Shown here: one piece after another, positions 41,978 through 51,483 of the stretch
Layout: each line of letters starts with the position of its first letter
How positions within the stretch are numbered: position 1 is the stretch's first letter
Assembly: GCA_050301795.1 (NCBI GenBank)
Contig: JBNKZU010000014.1
Location: 124,001 to 188,000 of the forward strand
Reading direction: 5' to 3'
Origin: JBNKZU01 sp050301795
GTDB taxonomy: Bacteria; Pseudomonadota; Gammaproteobacteria; Thiohalomonadales; Thiohalomonadaceae
DNA: 64,000 bases
Translations under genes and position numbers: made by a program
Notes under the pieces: model-generated
The model's database searches: none
What the model saw: the letters and a program-made list of their open reading frames with translations, nothing else
Told to the model about the DNA's origin: nothing

Positions 41978-44900
41978 ATGACAAACAAGCTAGAAATAAA
42001 ATATCCTGGACGACGTGAGGCAATGGATGGAAACAGTGCCGTTATTATGTGTGAGCGCGAATCAAGCGATGCTGCTGGTGCATATCCGATAACTCCATCG
42101 ACCCAAATGGGTGAATACTGGGCTATTGAAGCGGGTAATGGTCATGTCAATGTCTCTGATCGTCCGTTGATCTTCGTAGAACCAGAAAGTGAGCACGCTG
42201 CGGCTGGTGTTACTGCCGGTCTGACCATGACTGGTTTGCGTTCAACTAACTTCTCATCCGCTCAAGGTGTCGCGTTCATGCACGAGTCACTCTATGCTGC
42301 TGCCGGGAAACATCTGCCTTATGTTCTTAATATGGGTTGCCGAGCTATCACCAAGGCGAGCCTCAACGTCCATTGTGCCCATGATGATTATCACTGTGTT
42401 GATGATACCGGCTTCTTCCAAATGATGGCCAATAGCGCTCAAGAAGCTGCCGATCTTAATATCATTGCCCATAAGCTTGCAGAGCTTGCCCTTATTCCGG
42501 GAATCGCAGCTCAGGATGGCTTCCTCACCACTCATCTGATCGAAACACTGAATGTACCTGAGCGTGAATTAATCAAAGAGTATCTCGGAAGCCCTGACGA
42601 TATTATCGACTCACCAACACCATCTCAAAAGATGCTATTCGGTGAAAAGCGTCGTCGTATCCCAGCCATTTGGGATGTGGATAACCCGGTCTCCTCAGGT
42701 TCAGTACAGAACCAGGATGCCTATATGCAGGCAGTTGCTGCTCAGCGACCCTATTTTGCAGAGCATGTTGCTGATCTTTGTGATCAAGCAATGGCCGAGT
42801 TCAAATCACTTACCGGACGCGAATACCGCCGTATCAGCACCTACAAAACCGAAGGTGCTGACTATGTGATTGTAGGTCAAGGAAGCATGATTCTTACTGC
42901 TCATGCGGTTGCAGACTATCTGAATGAAACTCGCGGGTTGAAGGTTGGCGTACTTAATTTAACGATGTTCCGCCCTTTCCCCGGCGATCTTGTTGGCAAG
43001 GCACTTAAGGGCAAGAAAGGGGTTGTGGTTCTTGAGCGTACCGATCAGCCGATGGCAGAAGATTTACCTATCGCTCGTGAGATTCGCGCCTCAGTCTCTA
43101 AATGCATTGAAAATGGAATCTTTAAAAATGGTGAGCTTCCTCATCCCGATTATGAGGTCTACTCTACCGAGTATGACGCGCCTCGCATCTTCTCAGGGGC
43201 TTACGGCCTTGGTTCTCGTGATCTACAACCTGAAGGTCTAATCGCGGCGATTGAGAACATGTTGCCTGGCGGTAAACACAAGAGGTTCTTCTATCTCTCT
43301 GTCGAGTTCCTGCACGATTCAGCAGATTCACCAAAACAGGAACTCTATCAGCAAGAGCTACTCGAAGCCTATCCAAACATTAAGGACTTGGCATTAAAAG
43401 GTAGCGAAAACCCCGATCTCCTTCCAAAGGGCGCCATCACTGTGAGAATGCACTCTGTTGGTGGCTGGGGTGCAATGACAACCGGAAAGAATCTGGCGAT
43501 GACCCTGTTTGAACTCCTTGATTACGACATCAAGGCGAACCCCAAATATGGTTCGGAGAAGAAAGGACAGCCAACAACCTACTACCTCTCAGCCGCACCT
43601 GAGCCGATCCGCATCAACTGTGAATACAACTTTGTTGATGTGGTACTCTCACCTGACCCTAACGTCTTTAGTCACTCCAATCCGCTGTTTGGTCTGAAAA
43701 AAGAGGGTGTGCTCATTATTCAAAGCTCACTTGAAACACCAGAAGAGGTCTGGAATAGCTTCCCGTTATCTGGTCAACGCTTTATTGTTGAGAACAATAT
43801 CCGGGTCTTCTACATCGACGCCTTCAAGATTGCTCGTGAAGAGGCCTCCAACCCTGAGCTTCAATTCCGTATGCAGGGTATTGCGTTCCAGGGCGCATTC
43901 TTTGCAGCATCTCCAGTAATGGAGAATGCCAACCTTAATGAAAAGTCTCTCTTCCGTGCGATCGAAAATCAGCTTCAGGATAAATTCGGCAGCAAAGGGA
44001 AGCGTGTTGTTGAAGACAACCTGCGTGTTGTTAGACGCGGCTTTGATGAGATCATTGAGATTACTGATAAAGTTGTTACCAATGCGACACAAGGTCAGCT
44101 CAAGCGTCAATCTCATCTTCCGGTAATGCTTAAGCAAATGCCGGTGAATGATACCCGCATTTCCGATATTCACCGTTTCTGGGAACAGACCGGCAGCTTC
44201 TACTTAAGTGGTAAAGGCAACGATAATATCGTTGACCCCTTTATTGGCATGTCGTTGGTTCCTGCATCAAGTGGTCTGTTCCGCGATATGACTCAAATTC
44301 GATTTGATCATCCTGTTTGGGTTGCCGAAAACTGTACTGCCTGCGGTAACTGCTACACCACCTGTCCAGACAGCGCTATCCCTGGTTTGGTGAATTCGAT
44401 ATCAGAGGTATTCGAATCAACCGTACAGCAGATTGAACGTGGTGGTATGCCAACACGTCACCTACGTCGCGCACTTCGTAGTGTTGAAAAGAAACTGCGT
44501 GAAGCGATCACATTAGCCGGTGATAGCGCTAATGTTAATGCGCTCATACGCGAGACCATTGCAGACACCTTGATCGAATCGGATCTTGAGGATGACGACA
44601 AGAATACGCTCTCCATTGAATTTGATCGCTTTGAGGGCATTATCGGTGAGTTTAAATTTGCCAGCACCAAGCCCTACTTCTCTAACCGTGAGAAAAAGAA
44701 CAAAGGTAGTGGCGGTCTGTTCTCTATTACGATTAATCCATACACATGTAAAGGATGCATGGAGTGTATCGATGTCTGTGATGACGACGCGCTGGTTGTG
44801 GTTAATCAAACCACCGAAAGTACTAATAAGTTGCGTCGTGAGTGGGACTACTGGTTAACACTCCCAACCACCTCCAAAGAGTTTATTCGCATTGATGATA

Positions 44901-46888
44901 TCGATGAGAAGATCGGTGCTCTCGACACCCTGCTCCTTGACAAGAATAGCTACCAGTCAATGGTTTGTGGCGACGGTGCATGTCTTGGTTGTGGTGAGAA
45001 ATCGATCATCCACCTCTTTACCTCAACAGTAACCACAATGATGCAGGGGCGTGTCAAGAAACACCTGGCACATATTGAAGAGTTGATCATCGGTCTTGAA
45101 AAACATATCCGTATGAAGCTGGTTGAGTCGATGGATCTTAGTGACACCCACACGATCAACAACATTGTCAACGAACACAAGGATATTGACCTGACCCTTT
45201 CAAGATTAACTCAAGGACTTGAGGACAATGGCTCAACCATTGACAGCGAGTGGTTACAAGAGACTACACAGCTTCTTGAGAAACTGAAATATCTGAAGTG
45301 GCAATACACTAACGGCACCACAAATAATGGTCGTTCAAACCTTGGTATGATTAACGCAACAGGTTGTACCTCAGTTTGGGGCTCAACCTATCCGTTCAAC
45401 CCCTATCCATTCCCCTGGTCTAGCAATCTATTCCAGGATTCACCATCAGTTGCCATGGGACTGTTTGAAGGACACATGGTGAAGATGGCTGATGGTTTTA
45501 AAGCAATCCGCCGTGCAGAACTTGAACTCAGTGGTCAATATAACCCAGAGATCCACGACAGCTTCTTTACCTACTTTAACTGGAAACAGTTTAGTGACGA
45601 AGAGTTTGCCCTCTGCCCTCCGGTAGTTTCGGTTGGTGGTGATGGTGCGATGTATGACATCGGTTTCCAGAATCTCTCTCGTATGATGATGTCGGGTATG
45701 CCTATTAAAGTACTGGTACTTGATACTCAGGTCTACTCTAACACTGGTGGTCAGGCGTGTACTTCAACCTACATCGGGCAGGTTGCCGACATGACACCAT
45801 TTGGCAAAAAAGCCAAAGGTAAAGAGGAGATCCGTAAAGAGATGAGCGTCATTGCTATGGCTCACCGTACAACCTTTGTTCATCAGAGCAGCCTTGGCAA
45901 TATCAATCATATGCTTGAGGGCTTTATCGATGGAATCAATTCACGTCGTCCTGCGCTCTTTAATGTCTATGCCGTTTGCCAACCTGAGCATGGTGTTGCC
46001 GATGATGCCTCAACCCGACAGAGCAAACTTGCACTGGAGTCCAGAGCCTATCCTGCATTCCTCTATGATCCGGATCGTGGAGTGACTTTTGAAGATTGCT
46101 GTAGTGTTGAAGGCAACCCTGATATGGAAAGTGACTGGCCGACTTACACCCTGAAATATACTGACGACAAGGGTAAAGAGGCATCCATGACACTACCGTT
46201 TACCTTTGCTGATTTTGCGCTCACTGAGGGACGTTTTGCCAAGCAGTTCCGTAAAGCACCACCGGAAACCTGGAACGATGACATGGTACTTCTCTCTGAC
46301 TTCATCAATATGGACGAGGACGAACAAGAGGGTAAATTCCCATTCATCTGGGCAGCCGATAAAAAAGGGAATCTGATGCGTGTTCTGGTGACGGCTGAAC
46401 TCGTCATTTCGACGATTGAGCGTAGAGATTTCTGGCATCAGTTAAAATCACTCTCAGGTGAGTCCCGCACTGTTGATATCGATAAACTGATTGAACAGAC
46501 TCGTATCGATATGGCACAGAAGCTCTCATCTAACCTTCTGGCAATGGCAGCCGGTGGGAATGCAGCGAATATTGGCAGTGCCTTAACAGCAGCGCCTGCT
46601 GGTGGTGATGTTGCTGCCTCTGGTGCCGTCTCAGCAGATTATGAACCGGTTTGGATTGAGACACCGGAATGTACCGCTTGTGATGAGTGTATTAATATCA
46701 ATCCCAAGATCTTCGCCTACAACGATGACAAAAAAGCGATCATTGTTGATCCGAAGGCTGGTCCATTTGTCGATATCGTTAAAGCTGCGGAGAAGTGCAC
46801 AGCAGAGGTAATCCATCCTGGAACACCATTCAATCTGAATGAGGCCGGATTGGACAAGCTGACTAAACGTGCTGAGAAGTTCCAGTAA
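41978..46888 (+). CDS. nifJ: Pyruvate:ferredoxin (2-oxoacid:acceptor) oxidoreductase, oversized single chain
   Basis: Interconverts pyruvate + CoA with acetyl-CoA + CO2 using ferredoxin, in the cytosol. Domain order: PFOR N-terminal/pyrimidine-binding domain (about 5-250), domain II (about 280-410), gamma domain (about 485-700), ferredoxin motif 1 NCTACGNCYTTCPD (about 785-798), a 120-residue insertion, ferredoxin motif 2 TCKGCMECIDVCDDD (about 920-935), TPP-binding domain starting GDGACLGCGEKS (about 996) with GGDGAMYDIGFQ (about 1220), and a C-terminal extension: an Ala/Gly linker and a one-cluster ferredoxin module ECTACDECININ (about 1563-1575) with a later cysteine in AEKCTAEVIHP. Total 1636 residues against about 1170-1200 for common NifJ. 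All catalytic parts look intact. A helical insertion also interrupts the TPP domain (about 1015-1090). It lies inside the rnf operon. Confidence 0.93.
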   Translation: MTNKLEIKYPGRREAMDGNSAVIMCERESSDAAGAYPITPSTQMGEYWAIEAGNGHVNVSDRPLIFVEPESEHAAAGVTAGLTMTGLRSTNFSSAQGVAFMHESLYAAAGKHLPYVLNMGCRAITKASLNVHCAHDDYHCVDDTGFFQMMANSAQEAADLNIIAHKLAELALIPGIAAQDGFLTTHLIETLNVPERELIKEYLGSPDDIIDSPTPSQKMLFGEKRRRIPAIWDVDNPVSSGSVQNQDAYMQAVAAQRPYFAEHVADLCDQAMAEFKSLTGREYRRISTYKTEGADYVIVGQGSMILTAHAVADYLNETRGLKVGVLNLTMFRPFPGDLVGKALKGKKGVVVLERTDQPMAEDLPIAREIRASVSKCIENGIFKNGELPHPDYEVYSTEYDAPRIFSGAYGLGSRDLQPEGLIAAIENMLPGGKHKRFFYLSVEFLHDSADSPKQELYQQELLEAYPNIKDLALKGSENPDLLPKGAITVRMHSVGGWGAMTTGKNLAMTLFELLDYDIKANPKYGSEKKGQPTTYYLSAAPEPIRINCEYNFVDVVLSPDPNVFSHSNPLFGLKKEGVLIIQSSLETPEEVWNSFPLSGQRFIVENNIRVFYIDAFKIAREEASNPELQFRMQGIAFQGAFFAASPVMENANLNEKSLFRAIENQLQDKFGSKGKRVVEDNLRVVRRGFDEIIEITDKVVTNATQGQLKRQSHLPVMLKQMPVNDTRISDIHRFWEQTGSFYLSGKGNDNIVDPFIGMSLVPASSGLFRDMTQIRFDHPVWVAENCTACGNCYTTCPDSAIPGLVNSISEVFESTVQQIERGGMPTRHLRRALRSVEKKLREAITLAGDSANVNALIRETIADTLIESDLEDDDKNTLSIEFDRFEGIIGEFKFASTKPYFSNREKKNKGSGGLFSITINPYTCKGCMECIDVCDDDALVVVNQTTESTNKLRREWDYWLTLPTTSKEFIRIDDIDEKIGALDTLLLDKNSYQSMVCGDGACLGCGEKSIIHLFTSTVTTMMQGRVKKHLAHIEELIIGLEKHIRMKLVESMDLSDTHTINNIVNEHKDIDLTLSRLTQGLEDNGSTIDSEWLQETTQLLEKLKYLKWQYTNGTTNNGRSNLGMINATGCTSVWGSTYPFNPYPFPWSSNLFQDSPSVAMGLFEGHMVKMADGFKAIRRAELELSGQYNPEIHDSFFTYFNWKQFSDEEFALCPPVVSVGGDGAMYDIGFQNLSRMMMSGMPIKVLVLDTQVYSNTGGQACTSTYIGQVADMTPFGKKAKGKEEIRKEMSVIAMAHRTTFVHQSSLGNINHMLEGFIDGINSRRPALFNVYAVCQPEHGVADDASTRQSKLALESRAYPAFLYDPDRGVTFEDCCSVEGNPDMESDWPTYTLKYTDDKGKEASMTLPFTFADFALTEGRFAKQFRKAPPETWNDDMVLLSDFINMDEDEQEGKFPFIWAADKKGNLMRVLVTAELVISTIERRDFWHQLKSLSGESRTVDIDKLIEQTRIDMAQKLSSNLLAMAAGGNAANIGSALTAAPAGGDVAASGAVSADYEPVWIETPECTACDECININPKIFAYNDDKKAIIVDPKAGPFVDIVKAAEKCTAEVIHPGTPFNLNEAGLDKLTKRAEKFQ

Positions 46889-46895
46889 TATAGGC

Positions 46896-48236
46896 ATGAA
46901 AATGCGTTTAAAGGATATTCTTTTTAGCAAGAGTTTTTCTCATGGGGTTCATCCGCCTCAGAAAAAGACTCAAACCAACAGCAAGGCCATCAAACGTCTG
47001 CCGTTTCCTCCGGTCGTTATGGTGCCTTTGCTGCAACACTTTGGCGCGCCCGCAAAACCGATTGTCACAAAGGGGCAAGAGGTGGTGCGTGGCGAGCCCA
47101 TCGCTGTTGCTGATGGCTATCTCTCGGTACCGATGCATGCGCCGGTTACCGGAACAGTCACCGGTATTGAGCTGATTGCCACCGCAAGGGGGCCTAAAGC
47201 CAAGGCGATCATCATCAAAACCCATCCAGCTTCTAACCAGCGCGTGCTGTTCGGTAGTGATACCTATGTTGATGAACTAAATGAGCAGGAGATCATCGAT
47301 GCGGTACAGAATACCGGCATGGTTGGTCTTGGGGGTGCCGGATTCCCAAGCCATGTAAAGCTGGCTGTTCCAAAGGGGAACCCTGTCGACACGCTTGTGG
47401 TCAACGGTTGCGAATGTGAGCCATATCTGACCACAGACCATCGCCTGATGTTAGAGAAGCCTGAGGCGCTCATTAAAGGGATTCACTACGCCTTGAAGGT
47501 CACTGGCGCAAAACGAGCCATCATCGGAATTGAGGATAATAAGCTTGATGCTGTTGAGATGATTCGTTCAAAACTACAACCCTCCGATCCAATCAAGGTG
47601 GGCGTGGTTAAAACGAAATATCCTCAAGGCTCAGAAAAGCTTTTAATCACCACACTACTGGGACGAGAGGTTCCATCAGGTGGATTCCCATATCAGGTTG
47701 GCGTTGTAGTAAATAACGTCGCAACCCTTGCTCAATTAGGTGAGTTGCTTCCAACCAGTCAGGGACTGATTGAACGTGTCGTTACCATTGCCGGCCCCTC
47801 GGTTGAAAAGCCTGGGAATTACCTTATCACCCTTGGTACACCTTTAAGATTTATCCTCGAACATGTCGGCTATTATGGTGAGGCCAATCGCCTTATCCTC
47901 GGAGGTCCGATGATGGGTAACTCTGTGGCTTCGCTTGATGTTCCGATCACCAAGCCAGTTTCAGGGATTCTGGTCATGGCGGAGCATAAAGAGAAATCGA
48001 CCAGGATCTATCCCTGCATTCAATGCGCCCGTTGTCTTGATGCCTGCCCGATGAATCTAAACCCATCTCATCTGGGGCGACTGGCTGCAAAACGTGAATA
48101 CGAAACCATGCAGGAGGAGTTTAATCTTAACGACTGTTTTGAGTGTGGAAGCTGTAGTTATGTCTGCCCTTCCAATATTCCATTGGTGCAGTACTTCCGT
48201 ATTGCCAAATCGATTAATCGGGAAAGAGCAGCATAA
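46896..48236 (+). CDS. rnfC: Rnf complex subunit RnfC
   Basis: NADH- and FMN-binding iron-sulfur subunit on the cytoplasmic face. It has the RnfC start FSHGVHPPQKKTQ, the NADH/FMN region GLGGAGFPSHVKLAVP and EPYLTTDHRLM, and two ferredoxin motifs CIQCARCLDACPMNL and CFECGSCSYVCPSNIP near the C terminus. Length 446, without the long Ala/Lys repeat tail of E. coli RsxC. I use the ATG at 46896, seven bases after the PFOR stop; a GTG at 46869 would overlap PFOR and extend the product by nine residues with no ribosome site. The stop overlaps rnfD (TAATG). Confidence 0.95.
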   Translation: MKMRLKDILFSKSFSHGVHPPQKKTQTNSKAIKRLPFPPVVMVPLLQHFGAPAKPIVTKGQEVVRGEPIAVADGYLSVPMHAPVTGTVTGIELIATARGPKAKAIIIKTHPASNQRVLFGSDTYVDELNEQEIIDAVQNTGMVGLGGAGFPSHVKLAVPKGNPVDTLVVNGCECEPYLTTDHRLMLEKPEALIKGIHYALKVTGAKRAIIGIEDNKLDAVEMIRSKLQPSDPIKVGVVKTKYPQGSEKLLITTLLGREVPSGGFPYQVGVVVNNVATLAQLGELLPTSQGLIERVVTIAGPSVEKPGNYLITLGTPLRFILEHVGYYGEANRLILGGPMMGNSVASLDVPITKPVSGILVMAEHKEKSTRIYPCIQCARCLDACPMNLNPSHLGRLAAKREYETMQEEFNLNDCFECGSCSYVCPSNIPLVQYFRIAKSINRERAA

Positions 48237-49297
48237 TGGCAAAGAAAACACCACAAGTAGAACTCCGCACCTCACCCCATCTTCATGATGGCGCATCGGT
48301 TGAGCAGATCATGCGAAATGTGGTTTTTGCGCTAATCCCGCTGGTGATGTTTGCGATCTTTCAGTTTGGGATCAGCGCAATGGCACTCATTATTACGGTT
48401 GTGCTCACCTGTCTCGGTACTGAATCACTCTTTTCACAGATTAAAGGTGATGGTGAAAACACATTGCGAGACTACAGCGCGACGATTACCGGTATTTTAC
48501 TCGCGCTGACTCTTCCCCCGGGATTTCCATTGTGGATGGGTGTCGTTGCCGGATTTATTGCCATTGCGATGGGTAAGGTGATGTTTGGCGGTATCGGCTT
48601 TAATGTCTTTAACCCCGCACTTCTTGGTCGCGCATTCGTTCAAGCCGCTTTTCCTGTGGCAATCACGACCTGGACTCCGGCCTATGCACCAAACCGCTTT
48701 GTTGAGTTTATCCCTTCGACATGGTCGATCCCGATGTTACATCCGGTGGGTGTTGATGAGTGGATTAAAAATAGTGGTGTTGATGGATTCAGCGGCGCAA
48801 CGCCACTATCTGTATGGAAGTTCGATGGAGTAACCACCTCCAGCAGTGACCTCTTCACCGGCATGGTCACCGGCTCAACCGGGGAAGCTTCGGCATTACT
48901 CATCCTGATATGCGGTGGTTATCTTGCACTCCGACGTATGATGGACTGGCGCATTCCTGTGTCGGTTCTTGCGGGTGCATTACTGATGTCATTGCTATTA
49001 GTTACGATTGATGCTGATAAATACCCATCACCAATCTTTACCCTCTTCTCTGGCGGACTGATGCTGGGTGCGGTATTTATGGCGAGCGACATGGTGGGAA
49101 CGCCGGTCACACCAATGGGTGTTATTGTTTACGGCCTGCTGATTGGAATTGTAACCGTCATCATCCGAGTCTTTGGCGGTCTACCTGAAGGGGTGATGTA
49201 TGCCATCTTATTAGGTAATGCGATGGCTCCACTCATCGAATCGGTGACACAACCTCAAGTGTATGGCACCTCCAAAACCAAGGAGACAGGGAAATGA
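48236..49297 (+). CDS. rnfD: Rnf complex subunit RnfD
   Basis: Membrane subunit carrying covalently bound FMN and forming part of the ion path. The 353 residues contain about nine membrane helices; RTSPHLHDGASVEQIMRNVVFALIP is the N-terminal hallmark, and SGATPLS (about 184-190) holds the threonine that takes FMN through a phosphoester bond. GGIGFNVFNPALLGRAFV is also characteristic. Overlaps rnfC by one base and rnfG by four. Confidence 0.96.
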   Translation: MAKKTPQVELRTSPHLHDGASVEQIMRNVVFALIPLVMFAIFQFGISAMALIITVVLTCLGTESLFSQIKGDGENTLRDYSATITGILLALTLPPGFPLWMGVVAGFIAIAMGKVMFGGIGFNVFNPALLGRAFVQAAFPVAITTWTPAYAPNRFVEFIPSTWSIPMLHPVGVDEWIKNSGVDGFSGATPLSVWKFDGVTTSSSDLFTGMVTGSTGEASALLILICGGYLALRRMMDWRIPVSVLAGALLMSLLLVTIDADKYPSPIFTLFSGGLMLGAVFMASDMVGTPVTPMGVIVYGLLIGIVTVIIRVFGGLPEGVMYAILLGNAMAPLIESVTQPQVYGTSKTKETGK

Positions 49298-49989
49298 GCG
49301 AAAACACTAACCCTGTAGCCGAAGCGACCCTGGTGCAACAACCACCGGCGAATAGCAACCGTATGATCATGACTTTAAGCCTTGTGGCGATGCTCTCAGG
49401 CTTTCTGGTGGTGTTGGTCTATCAGTTCACGAAACCGATCATTGCTGAAAATCAACGCATTGCTGTGGAACAGGCGATCTTCCAGGTTATTCCAAAATCA
49501 ACCCTTTGGAAGGCCTATGTGATTAATGATGAACAACTTCTCCCTGCCGGTAGCGATGGGGTAACTGTCTATGCCGGATTTGATAACGACCACAAACTTG
49601 TGGGCATCGCTGCTGAGGCCGCAGCACAAGGCTATGCCGATGTTATCAAGCTTCTATATGGCTACAGTCCTGAATGTGAATGTATTACGGGAATCAAGGT
49701 TCTAAAGAGTACAGAAACCCCGGGGCTAGGTGACAAGATCTACAAAGATAAAGTCTTTGTTAAGAACTTTGATGCGCTTGATGCACGACTCAATGACGAT
49801 AAGAGTGCTCTTAAAAATGCAATTGTAACGGTCAAGAATGGAACAAAAACCGACCCTTGGCAGATCGACGCCATCTCTGGCGCGACCATCTCATCCAATG
49901 CGGTTGGACGGGCACTTAACAGCAGTGCTCAATTCCTGCTTCCAAAGCTGGTGAAACAGCTTAACAAGATGACACAGGGTGATAGCTAA
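49294..49989 (+). CDS. rnfG: Rnf complex subunit RnfG
   Basis: Periplasm-facing flavoprotein subunit with one N-terminal membrane helix (about residues 24-45) and an FMN-binding domain. The covalent FMN threonine is in the motif ISGATISSNAVGRAL (about 196-210). SPECECITGIKVLKSTETPGLGDKI is the typical region before it. Length 231 is normal. The FMN attachment needs an ApbE flavin transferase, which is not in this window. Confidence 0.95.
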   Translation: MSENTNPVAEATLVQQPPANSNRMIMTLSLVAMLSGFLVVLVYQFTKPIIAENQRIAVEQAIFQVIPKSTLWKAYVINDEQLLPAGSDGVTVYAGFDNDHKLVGIAAEAAAQGYADVIKLLYGYSPECECITGIKVLKSTETPGLGDKIYKDKVFVKNFDALDARLNDDKSALKNAIVTVKNGTKTDPWQIDAISGATISSNAVGRALNSSAQFLLPKLVKQLNKMTQGDS

Positions 49990-50636
49990 TGGCAAAGAAG
50001 AGTAACCCAATTACTATGGACACCTTCTTAAAAGGTGTGTGGGAAGAGAACCCGGTATTCGTAATGCTGCTTGGCATGTGTCCAGTTCTTGCGGTGACCA
50101 ACACCACAATTAATGCCCTGGCAATGGGTCTGGCAACCACCTTTGTGTTGCTCTGCTCCGGGGCGATGATCTCGCTGTTACGCCACCTCATTCCAAAGCA
50201 GGTTCGAATCGCAACCTACATTGTTATCATCGCGACCTTTGTAACCATTGTCGATTATGCGATTCAGGCGATTAGCCTTGATCTTTACAATGCGCTCGGT
50301 GCGTTTATTCAGTTAATTGTGGTCAACTGCATGATACTGGGTCATGCCGAATCCTACTCTTCACGAAACCGTTTGGGTCATTCGCTGATCAACGGCCTGG
50401 GCACAGGTATCGGTTTTACGATTGCACTGTTATGCCTCGGCACTGTGCGAGAGATCTTCGGAGCCGGAACCCTGCTTGGATATCCACTGTTTGGAGAAAA
50501 CTTTGAACCCTGGGTTGTGATGATACTTCCACCGGGAGGCTTCTTTGTTCTCGGTACATGGCTACTGTTTTTTGCGTGGCTAAAAAAGCGTAATCAAAGC
50601 CAATCATCTGTAAAGGAGGTGCAACATGCAGGGTGA
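49989..50636 (+). CDS. rnfE: Rnf complex subunit RnfE
   Basis: Six-helix membrane subunit paired with RnfA. It starts FLKGVWEENPVFVMLLGMCPVLAVTNTTINALAMG, which contains the cysteine that coordinates the membrane iron-sulfur centre in RnfA/RnfE (NqrD/NqrE homologues), and has LIVVNCMILGHAESYSSRN with the second cysteine. Length 215. It shares one base with rnfG and overlaps rnfA by 11 bases. Confidence 0.96.
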   Translation: MAKKSNPITMDTFLKGVWEENPVFVMLLGMCPVLAVTNTTINALAMGLATTFVLLCSGAMISLLRHLIPKQVRIATYIVIIATFVTIVDYAIQAISLDLYNALGAFIQLIVVNCMILGHAESYSSRNRLGHSLINGLGTGIGFTIALLCLGTVREIFGAGTLLGYPLFGENFEPWVVMILPPGGFFVLGTWLLFFAWLKKRNQSQSSVKEVQHAG

Positions 50637-51207
50637 ATCGTTAGGTTTTATCTTCCTTAATGCGCTGATCATTAATAACTTTGTTCTGGCCGCCTTCCTT
50701 GGAATCTGTCCTTTTCTGGGGGTTTCAGGAAAGCTGAAAACAGCATTCTCAATGGGTGTAGCAACAACCTTTGTAATGTTTATTAGCTCGCTATGCGCCT
50801 ACTTTATTAATATTGTTTTGGTTACCTACGAGATCGAGTTTCTAAGACTCATCTCATATATCGTTGTGATCGCATCAACGGTGCAACTAGTAGAGATGAG
50901 CCTGAAGAAGTTCTCCCCCGCACTCTTTCGTGCACTCGGCATCTTTCTGCCGTTAATCACAACCAACTGTGCAATTCTGGGACTCGCCCTTTTCCAGACA
51001 TTTAAAGATTACGACCTTGCACAATCTGTTGTTTACAGCCTTGGTGCTGGCGGTGGTTTTATTATTGCCATCGTCCTAATGGCAGGTCTGCGAGAAAAAC
51101 TCGCATTGGCTAACCTGCCATCGATCACCGAAGGTGCGGCTATGACATTGATGCTCGGAGGCATCCTTTCGCTAACCTTTATGGGGTTTGCCGGAATGGG
51201 TAGCTAA
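50626..51207 (+). CDS. rnfA: Rnf complex subunit RnfA
   Basis: Six-helix membrane subunit paired with RnfE; the two form an inverted pseudo-symmetric core. NNFVLAAFLGICPFLGVSGK and LPLITTNCAILGLALF contain the conserved cysteines for the membrane iron centre. Length 193 is typical. A good ribosome site (AAAGGAGG) lies within the rnfE end. Last of the recognised rnf genes; the small Cys-rich gene starts two bases after it. Confidence 0.96.
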   Translation: MQGESLGFIFLNALIINNFVLAAFLGICPFLGVSGKLKTAFSMGVATTFVMFISSLCAYFINIVLVTYEIEFLRLISYIVVIASTVQLVEMSLKKFSPALFRALGIFLPLITTNCAILGLALFQTFKDYDLAQSVVYSLGAGGGFIIAIVLMAGLREKLALANLPSITEGAAMTLMLGGILSLTFMGFAGMGS

Positions 51208-51209
51208 CA

Positions 51210-51413
51210 ATGTTAAGCAAATATCTGATTGCGATGACGGTGGTGCCACTACTGTTGATTATGTGGTTAGTCGTTCAGCGCATCACCAAACACTTCTCCA
51301 TGACACATCCTGAATTCGGTCCACACCGTGAAGAAGGGGGTGGATGTGGTAGCAGTTGTAGCTGTAGTGGAACAAAAAAGAGTGAATGTAAAAACCAACG
51401 TGATAGTGATTGA
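51210..51413 (+). CDS. 67-aa membrane protein with C-terminal cysteine cluster, NqrM-like
   Basis: Starts two bases after rnfA, so it is part of the operon. One membrane helix (about residues 5-23) is followed by a short soluble tail with four cysteines: C46, C50, C52 and C60 (GGGCGSSCSCSGTKKSEC). This is the same build as NqrM (DUF539), a small membrane protein with a Cys-rich tail needed for iron insertion into Na+-NQR, whose NqrD/NqrE subunits are homologous to RnfE/RnfA. By analogy I infer an Rnf maturation factor. It could be a divergent NqrM or an independent family. Confidence 0.75.
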   Translation: MLSKYLIAMTVVPLLLIMWLVVQRITKHFSMTHPEFGPHREEGGGCGSSCSCSGTKKSECKNQRDSD

Positions 51414-51483
51414 TTAGTGACGATGCAATCACTGTGTTTATAACCGATTTTTTAAACGATATAGGTATTTAAGGGGACATAAC

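Noticed and set aside
46869..46895. Longer RnfC starting at GTG inside the PFOR gene
   Set aside because: The extra nine residues have no counterpart in RnfC and no ribosome site; ATG at 46896 follows the PFOR stop cleanly.
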